Origin: Oribacterium sp. WCC10
GTDB lineage: Bacteria > Bacillota > Clostridia > Lachnospirales > Lachnospiraceae
DNA length: 64,000 bases
Assembly (NCBI RefSeq): GCF_900113415.1
Contig: NZ_FOPH01000003.1
Span: forward strand, 1-64,000
Direction: 5' to 3'
The translations under genes were made by a program, and so were the position numbers. Below are positions 53,163 through 61,440 of the stretch, piece by piece. The notes beneath the pieces were generated by a model. It was given only the letters and a program-made list of their open reading frames with translations. It searched no databases and was not told the origin of the DNA. Position 1 is the stretch's first letter. Each line of letters starts with the position of its first letter.

Positions 53163-54434
53163 ATGTTAATTGCTAAAATCGTGTCTGAATTCTTTGCGGC
53201 ACTGGTTGTTCTGGTGCTATTTGCGGGAGTTTACACCACGTATGAGAAAAGCCAAAAGAAAAACTGCCTGATGATCATACTTATGGCAAATAATCTCATG
53301 TTGTTGTTGGATGTGGTTACATGGATACTTGAATACAACAACATGGTGGATTTTCTGTATGTGATATTCACGATTAGTTCCGTTTCGCTTTTATATACAT
53401 CTATCGCAGCATTCAACTATTACATATATTTTTACCTGGCAGAGAAATGTAGCATTTCAGTATGGTTTGGGAGAATCGGAATTCCGGTCTGCCTGTTTGG
53501 AATACTTATGTGGCTGACGTCTCCCATTCATGGTCAGGTGTTCTACATTGAAGACGGTGTATACATACATGGGCCATTGTATCTTCATTCCCAGATAGTG
53601 GGTGCAAGTATTCTCGTATATGATCTTATACTGGCCGTTATCTATTTCAGAAAGCTTGAACTATCTGACTTTATAGGAATTATTTCATTCATGATATTTC
53701 CCATGACTGCAACAGTTATCACCATGAAGTATCCCATGTTCGGTTCGCTCCTTATATATCTTTCGGTAACACTTGGTATCCTTATGGTGTATACATTTAT
53801 GCATGTTCAGCAGAGTATCGAGCTTAAGAGAAAGGAAAATGCATTGACCCAGGAGAGACTCTCCATCATGATGAGTCAGATACAGCCCCACTTTCTTTAC
53901 AATTCGCTGAATTCCATATACTACTTGTGTACAAAAGATCCTGAGATGGCACAGAAGGCCATAGGTGAGTTTTCCGATTATCTTCGTGGCAATCTGGATT
54001 CGTTGAGAACCAAGGAACCTGTCCCCTTTGAGAAGGAATTGGATCATATACAGAACTATCTTGCTCTTGAAAAGATGAGGTTTGATGATGACCTCACCAT
54101 AGTATATGACATTCAGGTAAAGAATTTTAAGCTTCCTGCACTCAGTGTACAGCCTATAGTTGAGAATGCTGTCAAGTATGGTGTCTGTAAATCGCCGGAT
54201 GGAGGAACGGTCACTATATCAACACGGGAGTATGATGACAGGTATGAGATCATCGTGGATGATGACGGAGTCGGCGGATATACTGAGGCCAAGAGAGAGT
54301 ATGACGGACGTTCACATATCGGTATCCAGAATGTACGTGAAAGACTGAAACTGCAGTGCCAGGGAACTCTTGATATAGTAAGTGTGCCGGGAGAGGGAAC
54401 AACTGTAACCATTACTATCCCTAAGGAAAGATAA
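53163..54434 (+). CDS. LytS/YesM-type sensor histidine kinase with multi-helix sensor
   Basis: A 423-residue kinase with about six to seven N-terminal membrane helices (1-215), a linker, then the His_kinase domain with His242 in IQPHFLYNSLNSIYYL. The ATPase domain has PALSVQPIVENAVKYG, DDDGVGG and HIGIQNVRERL. Polytopic sensor plus HPK7/8-type core resembles peptide- or wall-sensing kinases. ATG 53163 has GAGGA seven bases upstream; earlier ATG/TTG codons at 53133-53136 have no RBS. Partner regulator is probably at 56049. The stop overlaps the start of an R1 stem. Confidence 0.87.
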   Translation: MLIAKIVSEFFAALVVLVLFAGVYTTYEKSQKKNCLMIILMANNLMLLLDVVTWILEYNNMVDFLYVIFTISSVSLLYTSIAAFNYYIYFYLAEKCSISVWFGRIGIPVCLFGILMWLTSPIHGQVFYIEDGVYIHGPLYLHSQIVGASILVYDLILAVIYFRKLELSDFIGIISFMIFPMTATVITMKYPMFGSLLIYLSVTLGILMVYTFMHVQQSIELKRKENALTQERLSIMMSQIQPHFLYNSLNSIYYLCTKDPEMAQKAIGEFSDYLRGNLDSLRTKEPVPFEKELDHIQNYLALEKMRFDDDLTIVYDIQVKNFKLPALSVQPIVENAVKYGVCKSPDGGTVTISTREYDDRYEIIVDDDGVGGYTEAKREYDGRSHIGIQNVRERLKLQCQGTLDIVSVPGEGTTVTITIPKER

Positions 54435-54465
54435 GTGAGTGGCATTTTTTTTGACACTCACTTCA
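54433..54465 (+). repeat. R1 terminal hairpin alone (copy j)
   Basis: AAGTGAGTGGC ... GACACTCACTT: a 9-bp stem with T-rich loop. It starts inside the TAA stop of the kinase gene. It may end or tune the kinase transcript. Confidence 0.75.
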
Positions 54466-54682
54466 TTAAAATGACTGTTATAGTTTGCATTTACAGCTTA
54501 TACGGTGATGATATACACCATTTAACGGATGATATTTTAATGTCAAACTAAATATAGTAATTAATTGTTATTTCTGACGTTTTTCTGACGAAAAATATAG
54601 TAACGGTAGAGGATTAACATATCCTCATGTGCATATACTCAGAATTATCTGGTTTTATGTTTAGGGAATGAGGGGAGTTATT

Positions 54683-56038
54683 TTGGAACAATTCAGTGAT
54701 CGGAAAAAGTATTATAAGAAGAAAAAAAGAACAACGACAGTAGACATTATCAAGACTGTGTCTAAAAGGATGGAAGCTGATATCAAGGCATCTTATATAG
54801 GAGATACGAAAGCTCTTTTTAAGATGCTTTCTGATGTTTTGAGGTATCCTTTTTTGTATATGCTCTGCGTTTTCTTTGCATATCAGGCGGGTCTTCTGCT
54901 TAATATGGGTATGACTAAAGAGGACTTCTATGGAAGTTATGGAAATGTGTATTATCTCATAGGTAATGTTCTGTTTCTTTTTATTTACCATATCATTCTG
55001 ACGGGAAATGGCAGAACTTTATGGTCGGAATTCAGTTTGTTCAGGGATTTCAAGATTCTTGTTCACATGACGGAAAAGGGCTTTAAGGCCAGATTTAAGA
55101 GACTGATGAAGAGGTTCAGAGATATACGACACAGGAAGATGACAGCCAGAAAGGCACTTCTTCAGTATGTTCTGCATTTTCTTACAGGTGTTTCCTGCGG
55201 ACTTCTGATTCTTGGGGTTTTCCTTTTGCTGAAGGACAGAGATGCCTACATTAGACTTTTTGAGGACTCCGGTTTCATATGGAGAGGCGGTAATGAATAT
55301 CTGGGCATTTTGGTGTTTTCTCTTATAGTGCCCTTTATAGAGGAACTTATCTATCGTGTGCATAACATGAATGCACTGAGAAAGGATGTAACCATTATAA
55401 CCGCAGCTGTCATGGTGACTGTGGTTTATGCTTTCTTTAATATCGGAAGTCTGTTTACGATAATGATCATGCCGGTAGTACTTTTGATGAACTGTGTATA
55501 TGACAGGACACAGAGCGCCAGAAACATGTCCTACTATATGGCCGGACATGCTGCAAGAAAGGCTTTTGTTTCATCGGGGAAGGGAGACAATATCATTTCA
55601 ATCAGGGACAGAATGAAGAAAGGCAGAAAGACAAGATATATCAACAAGGAAAAGACTAAGGCCATGAGTCTAAATGAATCCGTGGATGTTAGTGTGGGAG
55701 AAGACATGGATGTAAAGACTCAAATGGCAGAGGCAGTCAATGACTTCAATGGAAGGCAGGATGTAGAAAAGAATCACAATATCACAGATTTCAGTATGGA
55801 AAGATCAATTGGGGCGAAGTCAGATATTACCTACAGTTTTTTGATGAATACAGGTTTACATCTGACTCTCGGATCCGGATGGTACATATTGAGTCACTTA
55901 AATGGTGATGTCAGCCGCATTCTTTCAAAACAGATACTGGTATTTCAGGTGGTTGTAAGTGTTCTGGTTCTTTACATCTTTGCAAGAAACAGTCTGAGTC
56001 TCGGCTTCTTCAAGCCACGTGACAATGAATGGGGATAA
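54683..56038 (+). CDS. CPBP-like polytopic membrane protein
   Basis: A 451-residue protein. Basic N-terminus, about seven to nine membrane helices in two groups (75-190, 215-270, and two near the C-terminus at ~390-440), with a basic cytoplasmic loop (~285-375). VPFIEELIYRVHNMNAL matches motif 1 (EExxxR) of CPBP/Abi intramembrane proteases. The expected later His motif is degenerate (FFNIG), so activity is doubtful. It is placed between a sensor kinase and a regulator. TTG 54683 follows AGGGGAG by five bases and is preferred; ATG 54668 is too near any RBS. Confidence 0.7.
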   Translation: MEQFSDRKKYYKKKKRTTTVDIIKTVSKRMEADIKASYIGDTKALFKMLSDVLRYPFLYMLCVFFAYQAGLLLNMGMTKEDFYGSYGNVYYLIGNVLFLFIYHIILTGNGRTLWSEFSLFRDFKILVHMTEKGFKARFKRLMKRFRDIRHRKMTARKALLQYVLHFLTGVSCGLLILGVFLLLKDRDAYIRLFEDSGFIWRGGNEYLGILVFSLIVPFIEELIYRVHNMNALRKDVTIITAAVMVTVVYAFFNIGSLFTIMIMPVVLLMNCVYDRTQSARNMSYYMAGHAARKAFVSSGKGDNIISIRDRMKKGRKTRYINKEKTKAMSLNESVDVSVGEDMDVKTQMAEAVNDFNGRQDVEKNHNITDFSMERSIGAKSDITYSFLMNTGLHLTLGSGWYILSHLNGDVSRILSKQILVFQVVVSVLVLYIFARNSLSLGFFKPRDNEWG

Positions 56039-56048
56039 GGAGTGAATT

Positions 56049-56834
56049 ATGCAGGTACTTGCTATTGATGATGAGAAGATAGCATTGGAGGGTCTTACTG
56101 ACGTTATCAGGAAGGCTATGCCTGAAGCAGAGATATTTTCCTACAGAAATGCTCTCAAGGCTATTGAGGATCTGGAGGGCAAACATATTGACATTGCTTT
56201 TCTGGATATTGAGATGAGGGACATAAACGGTCTGCAGTTTGCAGATCATCTGAAGGAACGTTTTCCGAGAATCAATGTCATCTTTACAACAGGATACAGT
56301 GAATATGTGGGAGAGGCTATGAATCTTCATGCCAGCGGCTACATCATGAAGCCGGTGACTCTCGACAAGCTTCGAAAGGAGATAGATGATCTCCGGTATC
56401 CGATAGAAGATAATCAGAAGAAAGATGTTCTGCGTGTTCAGACATTCGGCAATTTTGAAGTGCTGAAGAACAATCAGGTGCTTCGTTTTCAGTACAGTAA
56501 AACAAAGGAACTTTTTGCGTATCTTGTTGACCGATGCGGTGCCCTTACCAGTAACGGAGAGATACTCGGGGTTCTATGGGAGGACGATGCCAATCCTGAA
56601 AAGAAGGCCTCATATCTTCAGAACCTGCGTGCGGATATGATCTCGACACTTACTGAAGCCGGTTTCCCGGATGTGATAGTCAGACAGAGGGGAACCATAG
56701 CTATAGTTCCTGACAAGATGGAGTGCGATCTCTATGAATGGAAAAAGGACAGAGAAAAAGCAAAAGTCCGTTATACCGGTGAATATATGAATCAGTTCAG
56801 CTGGGCAGAATACAGTAAGGGTGCATTGGAATAG
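56049..56834 (+). CDS. Response regulator with SARP-like winged helix
   Basis: A 261-residue regulator. The receiver domain (1-115) has acidic DDEK, phosphoacceptor Asp53 in FLDIEMRDINGL, and Lys in GYIMKPVT. The C-terminal part (135-255) begins RVQTFGNFEVLKNNQVLRF, the start of the SARP/OmpR-like helix-turn-helix found in clostridial regulators, with KTKELFAYLVDRCGA and PEKKASYLQNLRADM. It begins ten bases after the CPBP gene and likely pairs with the LytS-type kinase. RBS AAGGAG. Confidence 0.87.
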   Translation: MQVLAIDDEKIALEGLTDVIRKAMPEAEIFSYRNALKAIEDLEGKHIDIAFLDIEMRDINGLQFADHLKERFPRINVIFTTGYSEYVGEAMNLHASGYIMKPVTLDKLRKEIDDLRYPIEDNQKKDVLRVQTFGNFEVLKNNQVLRFQYSKTKELFAYLVDRCGALTSNGEILGVLWEDDANPEKKASYLQNLRADMISTLTEAGFPDVIVRQRGTIAIVPDKMECDLYEWKKDREKAKVRYTGEYMNQFSWAEYSKGALE

Positions 56835-56901
56835 AGTTTGTTTTTCGATGCTTTTTGGTTTTCATCACAAGTATGGGGATTCATGGAGTTTTTCAAATAT
56901 A

Positions 56902-56937
56902 AAACGGGGCAGTCTCGATGACTGCTCCGTTATTTTT
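56902..56937 (+). terminator. Terminator of the kinase-regulator operon
   Basis: AACGGGGCAGTC / GACTGCTCCGTT (one G-T pair), then ATTTTTG. Confidence 0.85.
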
Positions 56938-56989
56938 GTGTGGCAGATATCAGACCATCAAAATACATAATAGGAGGTGAGGCATAGAA

Positions 56990-57124
56990 TTGGATAAAAT
57001 CACCAAATTGTATGACAAAATATTATCAATTTGCCGAATTCAACAAATGAAGGAAAGAAATTTGGTAGAACAAAGCGTATTTAAAAGAATACAAAAGTCT
57101 GTTATCATGTACAAGATTGTATGA
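56990..57124 (+). CDS. Doubtful 44-residue ORF
   Basis: A TTG-started ORF preceded by AGGAGGTGAGG, reading LDKITKLYDKILSICRIQQM and on to QKSVIMYKIV. The RBS is excellent, but the ORF spans two operator-like TTGTATGACAA sites, so it may be the remains of, or the first exon-like stub of, a GntR-type regulator, or chance. No homologue is recognised. Confidence 0.3.
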   Translation: MDKITKLYDKILSICRIQQMKERNLVEQSVFKRIQKSVIMYKIV

Positions 57125-57127
57125 CAA
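57008..57127 (+). promoter_or_regulatory. Two TTGTATGACAA operator-like sites
   Basis: Identical 11-base sequences with TTGT/ACAA symmetry at 57008-57018 and 57117-57127, 109 bases apart, upstream of the SDR gene. TTGT-N3-ACAA dyads are typical of GntR-family (UxuR/ExuR-like) operators, which would fit a hexuronate gene. Assignment is inference. Confidence 0.5.
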
Positions 57128-57197
57128 TTCGTGGACATATGTATGTATTTACTATTTTTGCATACGTATCCATGTGGCGATGCCGATAATGCTCAGC

Positions 57198-57261
57198 ACG
57201 CACACGAATGTGTGCGTTGGCGCTAACCAGTGAGTGGCAAATACTTTTACCACTCACATCA
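57198..57261 (+). repeat. R1 module 4 alone (copy f)
   Basis: GCACACGAATGTGTGC, GTTGGCGCTAACCAGTGAG, then CCACTCACATC. It ends 25 bases before the SDR start, i.e. just upstream of its ribosome binding site; with copy g it flanks the SDR gene in inverted orientation. Confidence 0.85.
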
Positions 57262-57285
57262 TAGTATATGTAGAGGAGAATAATT

Positions 57286-58128
57286 ATGGAGTTACCATTC
57301 AAGATTGATCTTTCGGGTGAAGTTGCAGTAGTTACAGGTGGAACAGGTGTTATCGGCGGTATGTATGCACGTACACTTGCTGCTTGTGGAGCAAAGGTTG
57401 CTGTTCTTGGACGTAATAAGGAGAACGGGGCACAGGTACTTCAGGACATAGAGGCAGACGGTGGAGAAGCCATGGCTGTTGCCGGTAATGTTCTTGATAA
57501 GGATAGTCTTCTTGCTGCAAGACAGGAGATACTTGATAAGTGGGGACATATCAATATTCTTGTGAACTGTGCAGGAGGTGCCATCAAGGCGGCACAGGTT
57601 CCACAGGATCATTTCCATGAGAGGGAGGAAGGAACAGATACTCTGTTCACCATCGATCTTGAGAATGTTCATAAGGAGCTTGACTTAAATATTTACGGAA
57701 CCATGCTTCCTACTCAGGTTTTCGGAGAGGTTATGGTTGGTCAGGACAATGCAAACATCATAAACATTTCTTCTATGTCCGCATATCATCCGCTCACCAG
57801 AATCCCGGGATATTCAGCAGGAAAAGCCGGAGTTGCAAGTTTTACAGAATGGTGTGCCATCTACTTTGCAAAGAGCGGCATCAGAGTCAATGCTGTAGCA
57901 CCGGGTTTCTTCCAGACAACACAGAATCATGCACTTCATTTCAATGAGGACGGCACTCCAAAGCCTCGTGCCCGGCATATCATCGATGCAACACCTATGG
58001 AGAAGTATGGAGATCCTTCAGATCTCATCGGAGCACTGCTGTACCTTGTAAGCCCTAAGGGTTCAAACTTTGTAACAGGTGTCGTTCTTCCTGTAGACGG
58101 CGCATTCCATGTATATCAGGGTGTCTGA
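57286..58128 (+). CDS. Short-chain dehydrogenase, fructuronate/mannonate oxidoreductase-like
   Basis: A 280-residue Rossmann enzyme. Cofactor motif VVTGGTGVIGGMYARTLA (TGxxxGxG variant), VNCAGG, catalytic Ser in NISSMSAY, Tyr and Lys in YSAGKAG (YxxxK), and APGFFQTTQNHAL. The insertion HFHEREEGTDTLF is typical of the D-mannonate oxidoreductase-like SDRs that convert fructuronate to mannonate in Firmicutes. Operator-like sites upstream fit sugar-acid control. RBS AGAGGAG. It is not clustered with uxuA or kdg genes here. Confidence 0.85.
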   Translation: MELPFKIDLSGEVAVVTGGTGVIGGMYARTLAACGAKVAVLGRNKENGAQVLQDIEADGGEAMAVAGNVLDKDSLLAARQEILDKWGHINILVNCAGGAIKAAQVPQDHFHEREEGTDTLFTIDLENVHKELDLNIYGTMLPTQVFGEVMVGQDNANIINISSMSAYHPLTRIPGYSAGKAGVASFTEWCAIYFAKSGIRVNAVAPGFFQTTQNHALHFNEDGTPKPRARHIIDATPMEKYGDPSDLIGALLYLVSPKGSNFVTGVVLPVDGAFHVYQGV

Positions 58129-58136
58129 TTTACTAA

Positions 58137-58163
58137 GGAAACACTGATTTATTCAGCTTTTCC
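58137..58163 (+). repeat. R2 palindrome after the SDR gene
   Basis: GGAAACACTGATTTATTCAG, then CTTTTCC: the left arm and core match R2, the right arm has one change. It begins nine bases after the stop codon. Confidence 0.7.
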
Positions 58164-58177
58164 CTGAATATAATTAT

Positions 58178-58240
58178 GGCGTGAGTGTCAAAAGTGTTTG
58201 CTATTCACTGATTAGCGCCAGAGTACACATTTGTGTGCAA
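58178..58240 (-). repeat. R1 module 4 alone, reverse orientation (copy g)
   Basis: The reverse complement reads TGTACTCTGGCGCTAATCAG, then TGAATAGC and GACACTCACGCC. It is opposed to copy f across the SDR gene. Confidence 0.8.
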
Positions 58241-58250
58241 TGTTGCCATT

Positions 58251-58291
58251 AAAAGAGCCGTGGTTATTAACAAAACCATGGCTCTTTTTTT
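58251..58291 (+). terminator. Terminator after the SDR gene
   Basis: AAAGAGCCGTGGTT / AACCATGGCTCTTT, then TTTTG. A 14-bp stem with one G-T pair. Confidence 0.88.
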
Positions 58292-58340
58292 GCGTTTAAC
58301 ATTAAAAATGCACAAAAATAATATTTCTTTCATTTTTAGC

Positions 58341-58352
58341 TGGTGGTATAAT
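58341..58352 (+). promoter_or_regulatory. Extended -10 promoter of the ABC importer
   Basis: TGGTATAAT with TG one base before a perfect TATAAT (58347-58352). The -35 is weak, as usual for extended -10 promoters. It lies ~90 bases before the substrate-binding protein start. Confidence 0.5.
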
Positions 58353-58440
58353 TTTTTTGTGAGACTAAATGAAGAATACTTTTGGCGCAAGACAGACATA
58401 TGTCAACGCCTCAAAATATGATTTTTTAAAGGAGGGTAAC

Positions 58441-59655
58441 ATGAAAAAAACATTAGCTGTGCTTCTTGCTGCAGTACTTGCAGCATCTTCTCTGGTCGGG
58501 TGCGGCGGAAGTTCCACGGGCGGAAGTTCCACGGGCGGAAGTTCCACGGGCGGAACCACTACAGCTGCTGCCGAAACCGAAGCGAAGGCAGAGACTGAGG
58601 CTAAAGAGGAAGCCGGGGAACAGCCGGGAGATGCAGGCAGTTCTATGGATAAACTCATAGAAGATGCAAAGGCTGAGGGGGCTCTTACAGTGTACGGCTC
58701 CTGTGAAGAGGAATATCTTGCAGCAGCCTGCAAGAACTTTGAAAAGCTCTATGGCATCAAGGTTCAGTATCAGAGACTGTCAACATCCGAGGTTTACACA
58801 AAGATCAAGGAAGAGGCCGGAAATCCGTCCGGTGATGTATGGTTCGGAGGAACTACAGATCCTTACAACGAAGCGGTAAAGGATGGACTTCTTGAAACCT
58901 ATGAAGCTGCCAATGCGGTTAATCTTATAGGTGATGAGTATAAAGATTCCACAAATCAGTGGTATGGAATATATAAGGGCATACTTGGATTTATGGTGAA
59001 CAATGAAGAGCTTCAGAGACTCGGACTTGAAGCACCTAAGACCTGGGATGACCTTACAAAGGAAGAGTATAAGGGACTCATTATGCTGTCAAATCCTAAT
59101 ACTGCAGGAACAGCTAAGCTTATCATCAACACCATGGTTCAGATGAAGGGACATGACGAAGCAATGGAATACTTCAAGAAGCTGGATGCCAATGTTTCCC
59201 AGTATACAAAGTCAGGTTCCGGTCCTTCAAAGATGGTTGGTCCTGGTGAGTGCGTGATCGGAATAGGTTTCCTTCATGACGGTATCTATCAGATTCTTCA
59301 GGGGTATGACAATATCGGACTGGTTGTTCCTGAAGACGGTACATCATTCGAGATCGGTGCAACAGCTATCTTCAAGGGTGCCAAGCATCCTAATGCAGCA
59401 AAGCTCTGGATTGAGTATGCATTATCACCTGATTGTGTAAATCTTGCGAAGGATAATGGCTCATATCAGTTCCTTGTTCTCAGCAATGCGGAGCAGCCTA
59501 AGGAAGCAACAGAGTTCGGTCTTGATATGAACAATACCATCGATTATGACTTTGAAGATGCCAAAGCCAATACTGAGCAGTATATAGAAGATTTCTTTGA
59601 GGCTCTTGGAAGCACTGCTTCTTCAGCAGATGCCGGAAGATTCCTTACAGAATGA
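58441..59655 (+). CDS. ABC importer substrate-binding lipoprotein, Fe3+/phosphonate type
   Basis: A 404-residue lipoprotein. The signal ends in a lipobox (SLVGC, Cys21), then a GGSSTGG-type repeated linker, then an extracellular solute-binding domain of the AfuA/FbpA/PhnS class: GALTVYGSCEEEYLAAACKN, GNPSGDVWFGGTTDP, VNNEELQRLGLEAPKTWDDL. It delivers ferric iron, a polyamine-like or phosphonate substrate to the next two products; the exact ligand is unclear. ATG 58441 has GGAGGG seven bases upstream; the frame open from 58369 is not used. Confidence 0.88.
   Translation: MKKTLAVLLAAVLAASSLVGCGGSSTGGSSTGGSSTGGTTTAAAETEAKAETEAKEEAGEQPGDAGSSMDKLIEDAKAEGALTVYGSCEEEYLAAACKNFEKLYGIKVQYQRLSTSEVYTKIKEEAGNPSGDVWFGGTTDPYNEAVKDGLLETYEAANAVNLIGDEYKDSTNQWYGIYKGILGFMVNNEELQRLGLEAPKTWDDLTKEEYKGLIMLSNPNTAGTAKLIINTMVQMKGHDEAMEYFKKLDANVSQYTKSGSGPSKMVGPGECVIGIGFLHDGIYQILQGYDNIGLVVPEDGTSFEIGATAIFKGAKHPNAAKLWIEYALSPDCVNLAKDNGSYQFLVLSNAEQPKEATEFGLDMNNTIDYDFEDAKANTEQYIEDFFEALGSTASSADAGRFLTE
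58503..58555 (+). repeat. 15-bp tandem repeat in the lipoprotein linker
   Basis: GGCGGAAGTTCCACG is repeated three times plus a partial unit, encoding GGSST repeats. Number may vary between strains by slippage, changing linker length. Confidence 0.85.
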
Positions 59656-59729
59656 TAATCAGGCAGGAGGGGACTTTCTCCTCCTGCTCCTTTTGAAATG
59701 ATTTGTATTTGCCCCCGGAGGACAAACTT

Positions 59730-61439
59730 ATGAACGGTTCACAAAGTCAAAGACTGGAACGGCAAAAGTTCTTTTCTGATCCCATAATGGTCAGTACCAT
59801 AGCGGTTCTGATAGTATTCCTGCTTTTATTTATACTTTATCCGCTTCTCATGCTTTTGATAGACAGTGTGGTTTCGGACGGCAGAGTGACTCTTGATGTT
59901 TTCAGAAGAGTGCTCAGTATGGATAGATTCAGGACTGCCTTCAGGAATACTCTGGTGCTCGGATTTCTGGTGGGAATCGCATCAACAGCCATAGGCCTGC
60001 TTTTTGCCTATGTGGAGGTTTACGTTAAGCTCAGAAGTGTTTTTCTGGAGAAGCTGTTTAATGTTGTCTCCACACTTCCTGTGGTTTCGCCTCCGTTTGT
60101 ATTATCCCTTTCCATGATCATGCTTTTCGGAAGATCCGGAATCATTACACGTTCTATCCTTCATATATATGATTCGGATATATATGGACTTAAGGGCATA
60201 GCCATAGTTCAGATTCTGACATTTTTTCCGGTATGCTATATGATGCTCAAGGGACTTTTGAAGAATATTGATCCGTCTCTCGAGGAAGCCACGAGAGATA
60301 TGGGGGCGACCAGATGGCAGGTTTTCATGACTGTGACCTTCCCGCTGATGCTTCCGGGTCTGGGCAATACTTTCCTCGTAACTTTCATCGAGTCTGTTGC
60401 GGATTTCGCCAATCCGATGATGATCGGCGGTTCTTATGATACTCTCGCAACCACCATATATCTTCAGGTAACCGGAGCATTTGACAGTACCGGTGCGGCT
60501 GCCATGTCAGTGGTGCTTCTTTCTCTTACTGTGGTTCTGTTCCTGATACAGAAGTATTATCTTGAAAAACGTACGGCGGCAACACTGTCAGGAAAAGCAA
60601 GTCGAGGAAGAATGCCTATAGAGGACAGAAGTGTGAGAGTACCTTTGACCATATTCTGCAGTATCGTAGCAGTTTTTGTAACTCTCATGTATATCATGGT
60701 GCCCTTTGGGGCAATGTTTAAGCTTTGGGGAAGAGACTACAGCCTTACCCTAAAGTGGTTCCAGTACATGATGAAGACCTCGGGACTTGAGGCATTTCAG
60801 GATTCCTTTATGCTGTCCTTTGTTTCAGCACCCATAACTGCACTTCTTTCCATGATTATCTCTTATCTTGTAGTCAAAAAGAAGTTTAGAGGCAAGGGAT
60901 TCATAGAGTTTGTTTCCATGCTTGCCATGGCGGTTCCCGGAACAGTTCTCGGTATCGGATATATCAGAGGATATGCCAACGGACTTTTCCGTACTGGAAT
61001 CCTTCAGCAGATTTACGGTACCGGACTTATCCTTGTCATTGTATTTGTTGTAAGATCGCTTCCGACCGGAACAAGATCCGGTATCTCGGCATTGAGACAG
61101 ATAGACAAATCTATAGAGGAATCGGCCTATGATATGGGAGCAAACAGTGCTGAAGTATTTACTTCTGTGACACTTCCGCTTATAAAAGATTCATTTTTGA
61201 GCGGACTTGTGACATCCTTTGTCAGATCCATAACCGCTATTTCTGCAGTCATATTGCTGGTAACTCCGGATTTCCTTATGATTACCTGCCAGATCAATGA
61301 ACAGGCGGAAAAAGGTAATTACGGTGTGGCCTGTGCATACGCGACTGTACTTATTCTTATCACATATTCTGCGGTTGCCATCATGAATCTGGTGATAAAG
61401 CATTTTGGAACCAGCAGAGAAATAAGGGAGGAAAGCTGA
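59730..61439 (+). CDS. ABC importer permease (two fused permease domains)
   Basis: A 569-residue permease with about 12 membrane helices: two six-helix BPD_transp_1 domains in one chain, as in FbpB. EAA loops are EEATRDMGATRWQVFMTVTF and EESAYDMGANSAEVFTSVTL. ATG 59730 follows GGAGG by eight bases. It is followed after one base by the ATPase gene (TGATATGG junction). Confidence 0.92.
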   Translation: MNGSQSQRLERQKFFSDPIMVSTIAVLIVFLLLFILYPLLMLLIDSVVSDGRVTLDVFRRVLSMDRFRTAFRNTLVLGFLVGIASTAIGLLFAYVEVYVKLRSVFLEKLFNVVSTLPVVSPPFVLSLSMIMLFGRSGIITRSILHIYDSDIYGLKGIAIVQILTFFPVCYMMLKGLLKNIDPSLEEATRDMGATRWQVFMTVTFPLMLPGLGNTFLVTFIESVADFANPMMIGGSYDTLATTIYLQVTGAFDSTGAAAMSVVLLSLTVVLFLIQKYYLEKRTAATLSGKASRGRMPIEDRSVRVPLTIFCSIVAVFVTLMYIMVPFGAMFKLWGRDYSLTLKWFQYMMKTSGLEAFQDSFMLSFVSAPITALLSMIISYLVVKKKFRGKGFIEFVSMLAMAVPGTVLGIGYIRGYANGLFRTGILQQIYGTGLILVIVFVVRSLPTGTRSGISALRQIDKSIEESAYDMGANSAEVFTSVTLPLIKDSFLSGLVTSFVRSITAISAVILLVTPDFLMITCQINEQAEKGNYGVACAYATVLILITYSAVAIMNLVIKHFGTSREIREES

Positions 61440-61440
61440 T

